Shown in pieces: positions 32,747-41,107 of a DNA stretch of 64,000 nucleotides. The notes beneath the pieces were generated by a model. It was not told the origin of the DNA. It worked only from the letters and a program-made list of their open reading frames with translations, and ran no database searches. The stretch comes from Geminicoccaceae bacterium (GTDB lineage Bacteria > Pseudomonadota > Alphaproteobacteria > Geminicoccales > Geminicoccaceae): assembly GCA_028279345.1 (NCBI GenBank), contig JANQNY010000006.1:162829-226828 (forward strand), written 5' to 3'. How positions within the stretch are numbered: position 1 is the first letter of the stretch; every line of letters starts with the position of its first letter. Position numbers and translations under genes: made by a program.

Positions 32747-35409
32747 GATCTCCCCTTGAGTGCCGCCTGCGCTGCTGAGAGCCGCGCGATCGGCACCCGA
32801 TAGGGCGAGCAGGAGACGTATTCCAGCCCGGTCTGCTCGCAGAACATGATCGACCTGGGATCACCACCATGCTCGCCGCAGATGCCGATCTTGAGGTCCG
32901 GTCGAGTCTTGCGGCCGCCGTCGCGCGCAATCTCGATGAGCCGGCCCACGCCCTGCACGTCGAGCGTCTGGAATGGGTCGGCCGGGTAGATCTCGTCGCG
33001 CAGATAGGATTCCATAAAGCTGCCGCTGTCATCGCGCGACAGGCCCAGGGTCATCTGCGTGAGATCGTTGGTCCCGAAGCTGAAGAATGCGGCATGCTCG
33101 GCGATGACGTCCGCCCGCAGCGCCGCGCGCGGCACCTCGATCATCGTGCCGACGAGGTAGTCGAGCTGCTGGCCCTTCTCCTCGGCGACCTGCGCGGCCA
33201 CCGCGTCGATCCGCTGCTTCAGCAGCTCCAGCTCCTTGGATGCGCCGACCAGCGGCACCATGACCTCCGGAACAACCGTGCTGCCGGACTTCGCGGCCAC
33301 CTCGTGCGCAGCCTCGAAGATCGCGCGAGCCTGCATCTCGTAGATCTCAGGGAAGACCACGCCGAGCCGACAGCCGCGCATGCCGAGCATCGGGTTCGAC
33401 TCGCGCAGTTCGCTGGTCCGGCGCTTGACGCGGGCGAGCGGCGTGCCCGTGGCTTCGGCGACGCGCTCCATCTCGTCGTCAGAGTGCGGCAGGAACTCGT
33501 GCAGCGGCGGGTCTAACAGCCGGATCGTCACCGGCAGTCCGGCCATGATCTCGAAGATCTCGACGAAGTCGCCCTTTTGCATCGGCAGGATCTTGGCGAG
33601 CGCCGCGCGCCGGCCATCGGTGTCCGTAGCCAGGATCATCTCGCGCATCGCCAGGATGCGGCCATCGTCGAAGAACATGTGCTCGGTCCGGCAAAGACCG
33701 ATACCTTCGGCCCCGAACCGGAGCGCCGTACGCACGTCCTCGGGCGTTTCGGCGTTGGTGCGGACGCGCAGACGACGCATGGCATCGGCCCACTCCATCA
33801 AGCGAGCGAAATCACCGCCGAGCTCGGGATCGACCGTCGGCACCTCGCCCAGCATGAGCGAACCGTCGCCACCGTCGATCGTGACGACATCGTCCTCACC
33901 GAGTTCCTCAGAGCCGACCCGGAGCTTCTTGTCGCCCGAGCGAACCTCGAGGTCAGCGGCACCGCAGACGCAGGGCTTGCCCATACCACGCGCGACCACC
34001 GCGGCGTGGCTGGTCATGCCCCCCCGCGCCGTAAGGATGCCGCGCGCCGCGTGCATGCCGTGGATGTCGTCGGGCGAGGTCTCGGTGCGGACGAGGATCA
34101 CGCCCTCGCCCGCCGCCGCACGGCGCTCGGCACTGTCGGCGTCGAAGGCGAGACGCCCGGAAACCGCACCAGGCGAGGCCGGCAGGCCGCGGGTGAGGAT
34201 GTTCCGCTCGGCCTTCGGATCGAGCGTCGGGTGCAGGAGCTGGTCGAGCGAGCCGGGCTCGATACGGCTCAGCGCGTCTTCGGGTGAGAGCAGGCCTTCG
34301 TCGACCATGTCCACCGCGATCTTGAGCGCCGCGCTCGCCGTGCGCTTACCGGTGCGGGTCTGCAGGATGTAGAGCTTGTGCCGCTGCACGGTGAACTCGA
34401 TATCCTGCATCTCCTTGTAGTGGCCCTCGAGCCGATCGAAGACCTTGGAGAGTTCCGCATAGGCGTTGGGCATGGTCTCCTCGAGGGCCTGACCGGCAAG
34501 TCCGCCGCCCTCGCTCATCGCCTTGGACAAGGGCTGCGGCGTGCGAATGCCCGCCACTACGTCCTCGCCCTGCGCGTTGATGAGATACTCGCCGTAGTAG
34601 GCCCGCTCGCCGGTCGAGGGATTGCGGGTGAAGGCGACGCCGGTCGACGACGTCGGCCCCATGTTGCCGAAGACCATCGCCTGCACATTGACCGCCGTGC
34701 CCAGGATGCCAGAGATGTCGTGCAGGCGACGATAGGTGACCGCGCGTGGCGTCATCCAGGAGCTGAAGACGGCGCCGACGGAACCCCAGAGCTGCTTGAG
34801 CGGGTCCTCGGGGAACGGCTCGCCCGTCTCGCGCTTGATGATCGACTTGTACTCGCCGACAACACGCTCCAGCGACGCGATGTCGAGCTCGGTGTCGAGG
34901 GTGACCCCCGCGTGACGCTTGGCGTCGTCGAGAGCTTCCTCGAACAGGTGGTGGTCCACGCCGAGGACGACATCGCCGTACATCTGCAGGAAGCGGCGGA
35001 AGCTGTCATAGGCAAACCGCGGATCCTCCGCGCGGCTCGCCAGCCCTTCGACCGTCTGGTCGTTGAGGCCCAGGTTCAAGACAGTGTCCATCATCCCCGG
35101 CATCGAGACCGGCGCACCGGAACGCACCGACACAAGGAGCGGGTTCTGCGGGTCGCCGAAGCTGGCGCCCATCGACGATTCCAGGAACTCGAGCGCCGCC
35201 AGCACCTGCGCCGACAAGTCGTCGGGGTAACGGCGGTTATGCTCGTAGAAGTAGCTGCAGACCTCGGTGGTGATGGTGAAACCCGGCGGCACCGGCAAGC
35301 CAAGGCTCGCCATCTCGGCAAGATTGGCCCCCTTGCCACCGAGCAACTGCTTCATGCCGGCTTGGCCGTCGGCGCGGCCGTCGCCGAACCGGTAAACCCA
35401 CTGGACCAT
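32743..35409 (-). CDS. ppdK: Pyruvate, phosphate dikinase
   Basis: The 888-residue enzyme interconverts pyruvate + ATP + Pi and PEP + AMP + PPi. It opens with 'GGKGANLAEMASLGLPVPPG' (ATP-grasp), has the swivelling phosphohistidine in 'RGGMTSHAAVVARGMGKPCV', and a PEP barrel with 'AEGIGLCRTEHMFF', 'FSFGTNDLTQMTLGLSRDD' and the terminal 'GICGEHGGDP' that carries the catalytic Cys. The length matches bacterial PPDK. ATG at 35409 follows GGGAGG about 7 nt upstream. It lies 15 bp after glyS, the usual alphaproteobacterial arrangement. Confidence 0.97.
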   Translation of the reverse strand: MVQWVYRFGDGRADGQAGMKQLLGGKGANLAEMASLGLPVPPGFTITTEVCSYFYEHNRRYPDDLSAQVLAALEFLESSMGASFGDPQNPLLVSVRSGAPVSMPGMMDTVLNLGLNDQTVEGLASRAEDPRFAYDSFRRFLQMYGDVVLGVDHHLFEEALDDAKRHAGVTLDTELDIASLERVVGEYKSIIKRETGEPFPEDPLKQLWGSVGAVFSSWMTPRAVTYRRLHDISGILGTAVNVQAMVFGNMGPTSSTGVAFTRNPSTGERAYYGEYLINAQGEDVVAGIRTPQPLSKAMSEGGGLAGQALEETMPNAYAELSKVFDRLEGHYKEMQDIEFTVQRHKLYILQTRTGKRTASAALKIAVDMVDEGLLSPEDALSRIEPGSLDQLLHPTLDPKAERNILTRGLPASPGAVSGRLAFDADSAERRAAAGEGVILVRTETSPDDIHGMHAARGILTARGGMTSHAAVVARGMGKPCVCGAADLEVRSGDKKLRVGSEELGEDDVVTIDGGDGSLMLGEVPTVDPELGGDFARLMEWADAMRRLRVRTNAETPEDVRTALRFGAEGIGLCRTEHMFFDDGRILAMREMILATDTDGRRAALAKILPMQKGDFVEIFEIMAGLPVTIRLLDPPLHEFLPHSDDEMERVAEATGTPLARVKRRTSELRESNPMLGMRGCRLGVVFPEIYEMQARAIFEAAHEVAAKSGSTVVPEVMVPLVGASKELELLKQRIDAVAAQVAEEKGQQLDYLVGTMIEVPRAALRADVIAEHAAFFSFGTNDLTQMTLGLSRDDSGSFMESYLRDEIYPADPFQTLDVQGVGRLIEIARDGGRKTRPDLKIGICGEHGGDPRSIMFCEQTGLEYVSCSPYRVPIARLSAAQAALKGRS

Positions 35410-35424
35410 CTCTCATCCTCCCGG

Positions 35425-37518
35425 TCAGGCCGCGGCACGCGGCTCCTCGATGACGTCAAACACAGCGATAGCGTCGAGCAGGCCGCTCAATCGCGCAAGC
35501 AGGCGCAGGCGATTGGCGCGAAGTTCCGCTTCTTCGGCATTCACGAGCACCTCCTCAAAAAACCGGTCTACCGGTGCCCGCAAGCTAGCCAAATCGGCCA
35601 TGGCGTCGGCGAAGCGTTCGTCCGCGAGCGCTGTCGCCATACGTGGCCCCACCATCTCGAGCTGCGCGTACAGATCGCGCTCCGCTGGAGCCTCAAGCAA
35701 AGCGGCTCTTACTTGACCCTCCGCGCTGACGCCATCCTTTCTGGTCTCGATCCTGACGATATTGCGCGCGCGCTTGTAAGCCGCCAGCAGATCGTCACCG
35801 TCGCTGGACCCCAAAAAGGTGTCAAGCGCCCGCACCTTTTCACGGATCCGCCAGAGATCGTCCTCGGCACCCACGCCCAACACCGCAGCGATGAGATCAC
35901 CGCTCCGCCCCTCGCCCCGCAGATGCACCTTCAGACGCTCGGTGATGAACGTCATGAGGTGGGGCGTGAGCTCGTCGCGTGGCGGCAGGTCGAGCGCGCC
36001 GTCGTAACCTTCGAAGGCCGTGACTAGCGCGTCTTCGAGGCGCAGGCGGAGATCGTTCTCGAGGATCAGCCGGATGATGCCAAGCGCCAGCCGCCGGAGC
36101 CCCAGCGGATCGCCCGAGCCCGTAGCGCGCTCGCCCGCGGCCATCAGACCTACGAGGCTGTCGACCTTGTCGGCAAGCGCCACCGCGACGGCGATGGGGG
36201 CCGTCGGACAGGTATCGGCAGGGCCTTGCGGCGCGTAGTGCGTTCGGATGGCCTGGCAGACGACGTCGTCCTCGCCTTGCGCCTCGGCATAGTAGGCACC
36301 CATCACGCCCTGGAGCTCGGGGAACTCGCCGACCATGCCCGTGACCAGGTCGGCCTTTGCCAAGTGGCCGGCGCGTCCGGCACGCTCCGGGTCGGGCACG
36401 GCGAGCCGCTGCGCCAGAACGCCGGCAAGCCGCTCCAATCGTTTCGACTTGGCCGCCATCGAGCCCAGCCGCGCGTGGAAGACCATGCGATCGAGAGCCT
36501 CCGCACGGCTCTCCAACGGTGACTTGCGGTCCTGCTCCCAGAAGAACCGCGCGTCCCAGAGACGTGCCCGGAGCACCCGCTCGTTGCCGGCGACGATCGC
36601 AGCGCCCCCGTCCGGCGCCTCGAGATTGGCCACGACGATGAAGCTGGGCGCGAGCCGGCCGTCCGCATCGACGAGCGTCAGGTACTTTTGGTGCGCGCGC
36701 ATCGAGGTGATCAGCACTTCGCGCGGCAACGTCATTAAGTCACCGTCGATCCGTCCGAGCAGCGGCACGGGCCACTCAGTCAGGCCCACGAGTTCGTCGA
36801 TCAGCGTCGGGTCATCGCGGACGAAGAGGCCAGCCGTCGCCGCCAGCCTGACGGCTCCGACCGCGATGAGGTCCCGCCGGTCGGCCGAATCAACGACGAC
36901 CTTGGCCGTGCGCAGGCGCTCGCCATAGCCGCCGACGCTGTCAACTACCAAGGGCCCCGGGGCCATGAACCGATGGCCCTCGGTGGTCGCTCCCGCCTCG
37001 ATGCCCGCAAAGCGGACCGGTACAACCGCGCCGTCGAGCAGGCAGAGGATGCGGTGCAGCGGCCGAACCCAACGCGAGTCACCAGCCCCCCAGCGCATCG
37101 ACTTGGGCCATGGAAACCGCGGCAGGAACGAATCCAGTAGGTCCTTGATGACCGTGCTCGCCGGCGCACCGCCTTCCTCGACGACGGCGACCCAGAACCG
37201 GCCCTTGCTATCCTCTTCCTGTTCCAGCTCGTGGTGGACACCTTCGAGCGAGCGGCGAAAGCCCGCTTGGGCCTGCTCCGGGGCGTCGATCCGTGGGCCG
37301 CGGCGGCGCACCGTGCGGCGGGGCTCGGCGGCGGCGATGCCACCCACCTGGAGCGCTACCCGCCGGGGCGTGGCGAAGCGCCGACAGGCATCAGCAGCGA
37401 CCGGCATGCCGCGGGTCGCGAGACCCTCCTGCACAGCCACGGCAAGCGCCTTGGCTGCCCCGGGCTGCAGGTGCGCCGGGATCTCCTCCGAGAACAGCTC
37501 GACGAGCAGCTCCCCCAT
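35425..37518 (-). CDS. glyS: Glycyl-tRNA synthetase beta subunit
   Basis: The 697-residue tRNA-binding subunit of the alpha2beta2 GlyRS opens '[20 protein letters not shown]', the family N-terminus. Further landmarks are 'FLPRFPWPKSMRWG', 'THYAPQGPADTCPT' and the HD-like 'LADKVDSLVGLMAAGERATG', with an anticodon-binding C-terminal domain. Start at ATG 37518, whose A is also the last base of the glyQ stop; the open frame continues upstream to 38013 only as antisense-like sequence inside glyQ. Essential for protein synthesis. Confidence 0.96.
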   Translation of the reverse strand: MGELLVELFSEEIPAHLQPGAAKALAVAVQEGLATRGMPVAADACRRFATPRRVALQVGGIAAAEPRRTVRRRGPRIDAPEQAQAGFRRSLEGVHHELEQEEDSKGRFWVAVVEEGGAPASTVIKDLLDSFLPRFPWPKSMRWGAGDSRWVRPLHRILCLLDGAVVPVRFAGIEAGATTEGHRFMAPGPLVVDSVGGYGERLRTAKVVVDSADRRDLIAVGAVRLAATAGLFVRDDPTLIDELVGLTEWPVPLLGRIDGDLMTLPREVLITSMRAHQKYLTLVDADGRLAPSFIVVANLEAPDGGAAIVAGNERVLRARLWDARFFWEQDRKSPLESRAEALDRMVFHARLGSMAAKSKRLERLAGVLAQRLAVPDPERAGRAGHLAKADLVTGMVGEFPELQGVMGAYYAEAQGEDDVVCQAIRTHYAPQGPADTCPTAPIAVAVALADKVDSLVGLMAAGERATGSGDPLGLRRLALGIIRLILENDLRLRLEDALVTAFEGYDGALDLPPRDELTPHLMTFITERLKVHLRGEGRSGDLIAAVLGVGAEDDLWRIREKVRALDTFLGSSDGDDLLAAYKRARNIVRIETRKDGVSAEGQVRAALLEAPAERDLYAQLEMVGPRMATALADERFADAMADLASLRAPVDRFFEEVLVNAEEAELRANRLRLLARLSGLLDAIAVFDVIEEPRAAA

Positions 37519-38423
37519 CAGCCGGCGGCAGCTTGCAAGCGAGAAGCGAGCCACGCCTCGCAGCAGCCTTTGGCAAGCGCCCGTACGCGGGCGATGTAGC
37601 CCGCGCGCTCGCTCACGCCGATGGCACCCCGCGCATCCAACAAGTTGAACAGGTGGCTCGCCTTCAAGCACTGGTCGTAGGCAGGCAGCGGCAGGCCCCT
37701 CGCCAGAACATTCTGGCACTCGGCCTCGGCATCGTCGAAGTGACGCAACAGCCGCCCGACATCGGCAAGCTCGAAGTTGTAGGCCGAGTACTCGCGTTCC
37801 GCCTGCAGGAAGACGTCGCCATAGCGGGTGCCGGCGCCGTCGAAATCGAGGTCGTAGATGTTCTCGATGCCCTGCACGTACATCGCCAGGCGCTCTAGCC
37901 CGTAGGTGAGTTCGCCCGATACCGGCACGCAGTCGATCCCGCCCACCTGCTGGAAATAGGTGAACTGCGAGACCTCCATGCCGTCGCACCACACTTCCCA
38001 GCCGAGGCCCCAAGCGCCGAGGGTCGGGTTCTCCCAGTCGTCCTCGACGAAGCGGAGATCATGGAGCGTCGGATCGATGCCCAGCGCGAACAGGCTCTCG
38101 AGGTAGACGTCCTGGAGGTCGGCCGGAGACGGCTTCAACAGCACCTGAAACTGATAGTAGTGCTGAAGCCGATTGGGGTTCTCGCCGTAGCGACCGTCGG
38201 TGGGCCGCCGCGAAGGCTGAACATAGGCGACCTTCCAAGGCTCGGGTCCAACGGCTCGGAGCGTGGTCGCGGGGTGGGAGGTGCCGGCGCCGACCTCCAT
38301 GTCGTACGGCTGCAGGATGACGCAGCCGCGGTCCGCCCAGAACCGCTGCAGGCGCAGAATGAGATCTTGAAAGCTCGGTGCGCTCACGCTTCGGCCCAGG
38401 TCCCCAAAACGGAGCCCGGACAC
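37518..38423 (-). CDS. glyQ: Glycyl-tRNA synthetase alpha subunit
   Basis: The 301-residue catalytic subunit has '[20 protein letters not shown]', '[20 protein letters not shown]' and '[20 protein letters not shown]', the class II active-site segments of the bacterial heterotetrameric enzyme. The start is uncertain: GTG at 38423 gives [13 protein letters not shown], while GTG at 38387 would begin at SAPSFQDL, closer to typical homologs; neither has a strong ribosome site. First gene of glyQ-glyS-ppdK-meaB, divergent from the DUF4399 gene. Confidence 0.96.
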   Translation of the reverse strand: MSGLRFGDLGRSVSAPSFQDLILRLQRFWADRGCVILQPYDMEVGAGTSHPATTLRAVGPEPWKVAYVQPSRRPTDGRYGENPNRLQHYYQFQVLLKPSPADLQDVYLESLFALGIDPTLHDLRFVEDDWENPTLGAWGLGWEVWCDGMEVSQFTYFQQVGGIDCVPVSGELTYGLERLAMYVQGIENIYDLDFDGAGTRYGDVFLQAEREYSAYNFELADVGRLLRHFDDAEAECQNVLARGLPLPAYDQCLKASHLFNLLDARGAIGVSERAGYIARVRALAKGCCEAWLASRLQAAAG

Positions 38424-38469
38424 TAGAAACGGCGGATCAACGGGTCAACCGTCGGACCAACCGCGCCGC

Positions 38470-38484
38470 TCGGCACCGTGCCGA
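38470..38484. promoter_or_regulatory. 15-bp palindrome in the glyQ/DUF4399 divergent region
   Basis: TCGGCAC-C-GTGCCGA at 38470-38484 is a perfect 7-bp inverted repeat around one base. It lies 47 bp upstream of the longer glyQ start and 70 bp upstream of the DUF4399 ATG. The symmetry suits a dimeric repressor site, but no regulator is identifiable, and short GC palindromes do occur by chance here. Confidence 0.3.
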
Positions 38485-38553
38485 ACCGCGCCGACTGGAA
38501 ATCTCTTGCGACGCGCGCCAATGTCTTTCGGCATGTTCAGGGAGGAAGACACC

Positions 38554-38973
38554 ATGCGAGCATTCTTGGCCGCCGCCTTCTTCGCCGTCTTGGCGACGCC
38601 GGCCCTCGCCGACCGGGCGCCGGCACCCGAAGGCGCGGAAGCCTACATCGTTTCCCCGTCAGACGGCGCCACACTATCGAATCCGGTCACCGTGGTCTTC
38701 GGGCTCCGCAATATGGGCATCGCGCCCGCTGGGCTCGAAGCCGAGAACACGGGCCACCACCATCTCATGATCAACATGACGCCCGACGAGATCGTGCTCG
38801 ACGAGCCCCTGCCCGCTACGGACCAGCTCCGGCATTTCGGCGGTGGGCAAACCGAGACGACGCTCGAATTGCCCGCGGGCGAGCACACGCTCCGGCTGAT
38901 CGTCGCTGACTATCGCCACATTCCGCACGATCCACCGATTATCTCCGAGCCGATCACCATCACGATCGACTAG
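38554..38973 (+). CDS. DUF4399 family exported protein
   Basis: The 139-residue secreted protein has a signal peptide (residues 1-20, cleavage near ALA-DR). The DUF4399 core is 'AYIVSPSDGATLSNPVTVVF', 'ENTGHHHLMIN', 'LRHFGGGQTETTLELPAGEH' and 'LIVADYRHIPHDPPI'. The three-His HHH stretch and the later HxPH pattern suggest metal binding, but the family has no established function. ATG at 38554 follows GGAGGAAG about 6 nt upstream; in-frame codons back to 38506 lack such a site. The downstream gene is convergent with a 9-bp gap. Confidence 0.85.
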   Translation: MRAFLAAAFFAVLATPALADRAPAPEGAEAYIVSPSDGATLSNPVTVVFGLRNMGIAPAGLEAENTGHHHLMINMTPDEIVLDEPLPATDQLRHFGGGQTETTLELPAGEHTLRLIVADYRHIPHDPPIISEPITITID

Positions 38974-38982
38974 CGCCACGGT

Positions 38983-39201
38983 TCAGCCCTTGCGGCTACA
39001 GTGCGGGCATTTCTCACCGCGCGGGACGTAAGTCCCGCAACGCGTGCAGGGCTCGAGTTCGACAGCCTCCTGCCTAGCTGCTTCCGGCGGTTGCTTACGG
39101 AGCGAGCTGGTTTTCTGACGACGCTCGAGAAATCCGATCACGCGCCAGGCGAGAACGATCGCCACGACGGTAAAGAGGATCTGGGTGAGCGAGAGCCCCA
39201 C
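38983..39201 (-). CDS. Small membrane-anchored zinc-ribbon protein
   Basis: The 72-residue protein has an N-terminal membrane helix ('LTQILFTVVAIVLAWRVIGF'), a basic/Gln-rich linker and a C-terminal CxxC-x9-CxxC zinc ribbon ('CTRCGTYVPRGEKCPHCSRK'). The ribbon should face the cytoplasm, given the positively charged residues after the helix. I do not recognise a named family; it resembles the short PP0621-like ribbon proteins but lacks their C-terminal part. It lies 35 bp downstream of the S49 peptidase gene on the same strand and may be its partner. Confidence 0.7.
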   Translation of the reverse strand: MGLSLTQILFTVVAIVLAWRVIGFLERRQKTSSLRKQPPEAARQEAVELEPCTRCGTYVPRGEKCPHCSRKG

Positions 39202-39236
39202 GCCTCAGCCTCGTTGCCTGAATGGTGACACGCCGG

Positions 39237-40046
39237 TCAAAGGCCGTATCGCTGCCAATGCAGGCGCTCCTCGAGGGAGGCGAGCACCTCGTCCGCACCA
39301 CCGGAGCGGAGCCGGCGCCACCATGGCCGCGGTCGTGGTGCGTACATCCGCACCTGGACGGCCTCGCCATAGCGGTCGCGCAACACGTCCATCGGGTCGC
39401 CGCAGGCATCAACGAGGCCCCGCTGCTGTGCCTGGAGGCCTGAGAAGACCCGGCCGTCGAACAGCTCAGGTGTCTCCCGCAGACGCTCGCCACGGCGCTC
39501 GCGAACGAGCGCCTTGAACTGCTCGAAGGTGTCCTGGTGCAGCTCCTTGAGGATGTCCACATCCGCCTCGTTCTCGGCGCGAAACGGGTCCAGCATGCCC
39601 TTGTGCGCGCCCGTCGCATAGAGCCGGCGGTCAACGCCGAGCCGCTCGAGCGCCCGATCGAAACCGAAGCTCGCGGTTATCACCCCGATCGAGCCGACGA
39701 TCGAGCTCGGATGGGCGACGATGTGATCGGCGGCGAGCGCCAGCCAGTAGCCACCGGAAGCCGCGATGTCCTCGACGAAGGCGGTGACACGGCGCCCGTG
39801 GTGGCGCGACAGCCAGCGGATCTGGTCGTGAATGCGCGCGGCTTGCACGGGCGCGCCGCCTGGACTGTTGATCAGGAGAGCGACCTCACGAGCTCGGCGC
39901 AGTCGAAAGGCGGCCCGGAGCGCACGGTCGACGGCGGCCAGATTGAGCGCGCCTGCGCTGCCGGCGGCAATCACCCCCTGCAGGCGCACGGCCGCGACCA
40001 GGGGCTTCCGGCGCCATCGGCTGAACAAGAACTCGGGTCCAGACAT
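39237..40046 (-). CDS. S49 family serine peptidase (SppA/SohB-like, no signal peptide)
   Basis: The 269-residue protein has the S49 catalytic core: 'EVALLINSPGGAPVQAARIH', the nucleophile in 'EDIAASGGYWLALAAD', 'VGSIGVITASFGF' and the general-base Lys in 'YATGAHKGMLDPFR' (Ser/Lys dyad). Family members degrade membrane-embedded signal-peptide remnants. No signal peptide or clear membrane helix is visible, so this one is probably cytoplasmic or peripheral. ATG at 40046 has GGGAG 6 nt upstream; a GTG at 40052 overlapping the previous stop is less likely. Confidence 0.88.
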   Translation of the reverse strand: MSGPEFLFSRWRRKPLVAAVRLQGVIAAGSAGALNLAAVDRALRAAFRLRRAREVALLINSPGGAPVQAARIHDQIRWLSRHHGRRVTAFVEDIAASGGYWLALAADHIVAHPSSIVGSIGVITASFGFDRALERLGVDRRLYATGAHKGMLDPFRAENEADVDILKELHQDTFEQFKALVRERRGERLRETPELFDGRVFSGLQAQQRGLVDACGDPMDVLRDRYGEAVQVRMYAPRPRPWWRRLRSGGADEVLASLEERLHWQRYGL

Positions 40047-40048
40047 GC

Positions 40049-40792
40049 TCACTCCCAGGACAAGGACGCAGCGCCGCGCAAGATGGCATCGGCCTCGGCC
40101 GTGAAGTGGCCGTCCGGAGCGTGGAGAACCAGCCCAGCCAGGAGACGTGCGGCACCGCTGCGCCCGACACGCGCGCGGACGAGCACCCGCTTTGCCGGCG
40201 CACCGGACCGCGGCCAGAGCGGGAGGATGTCGACCGCCGGCGGCAGCGCGGTGAGCAGCTCGCCCAGACGGTCGGCACGATGGACGACAACCAGATGCCC
40301 GCCCGGCCGGATGAGGGCGATGGCTGCCCCTATCCAGTCCTGCAGCTCAACCGTTCCTTCGTGACGCGCGGCGCGGCCAATCGTGGTCTTGGGCAACGTG
40401 CCGGCGCCCGAGCGGGCGAAGGGTGGATTGGTGACGACGAGGTCGGCACAGGCGGCCGCCAGAGGGATCGCCCGAACATCGCCGACGATGGCGTGCACGC
40501 GATCGCCCAGTCCGTTCGCCTGGATGTTCCAGTCGAGCGCCGATGCGAGGCTGGGGTCCGCCTCCAGGGCCACGACCTTTCGTCGCTTGCCCTCGGCCGC
40601 CAACACCAGTGCGGCGCCACCGACGCCCGCCCCCACGTCGACGACCAGCGCATTTCCGCTGCACCCTGCAGAAGCAGCCAGCAGGACCGTGTCGATGGCG
40701 ATGCGGTAGCCGTGGCGCGGTTGCCGGACCACCAGCCGCCCGCCGAACAGACGGTCCTCGGTCCACGCAAGAGCGCTCGGCTCAGGCGTCAT
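40049..40792 (-). CDS. TrmN6-like methyltransferase (tRNA1(Val) A37 N6-methyltransferase family)
   Basis: The 247-residue SAM methyltransferase has motif I 'ALVVDVGAGVGGAALVLAAE', the acidic residue in 'VVALEADPSL' and the N6-adenine catalytic motif 'DLVVTNPPFARSG' (NPPF). 'QPRHGYRIAIDTVLLAASAG' near the start is the TrmN6 hallmark. Start at ATG 40792, overlapping the DUF2007 stop by 11 bp; codons upstream to 40846 lie within that gene. The gene set DUF2007-TrmN6-S49 opposite a polyprenyl synthase is recurrent in alphaproteobacteria. Confidence 0.88.
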   Translation of the reverse strand: MTPEPSALAWTEDRLFGGRLVVRQPRHGYRIAIDTVLLAASAGCSGNALVVDVGAGVGGAALVLAAEGKRRKVVALEADPSLASALDWNIQANGLGDRVHAIVGDVRAIPLAAACADLVVTNPPFARSGAGTLPKTTIGRAARHEGTVELQDWIGAAIALIRPGGHLVVVHRADRLGELLTALPPAVDILPLWPRSGAPAKRVLVRARVGRSGAARLLAGLVLHAPDGHFTAEADAILRGAASLSWE

Positions 40793-41006
40793 CCGCGTCG
40801 AGCGCCCGGCGCTCGGTCTCGAGGACCCAACGCGCCCGCTTTTCATCGTCGGCGGCGACCATCAGCCGGCGCGGCAGGACGCCTATACTACCTTCGATCG
40901 CGGCGATGTGCTCGTCGAGCCGCAGCGTCTCGATTCCATGGGCAGTGAGCGTCGCTTCGGCCCAAGAAAGCAGGACCAGGTCGTTGGTGCGCAGCAGCTC
41001 GATCAT
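40782..41006 (-). CDS. DUF2007 domain protein
   Basis: The 74-residue protein, beginning 'MIELLRTNDLVLLSWAEATL' and containing 'GIETLRLDEHIAAIEGS' and 'LPRRLMVAADDEKRARWVL', is a compact ACT/ferredoxin-like fold typical of DUF2007. Such proteins are often described as putative signal-transducing proteins without experimental proof. It is the first gene of the minus-strand group, divergent from the polyprenyl synthase by 101 bp. Confidence 0.9.
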   Translation of the reverse strand: MIELLRTNDLVLLSWAEATLTAHGIETLRLDEHIAAIEGSIGVLPRRLMVAADDEKRARWVLETERRALDADDA

Positions 41007-41107
41007 ACATCCATCCGTTGCGGCCGTTCGCCACCGACGTGGTTTGCCAGCCCTTCGGCCCCCATGTTACGTAGCGCACGCTTCGTCTTCGGATAGGACG
41101 TACCATC

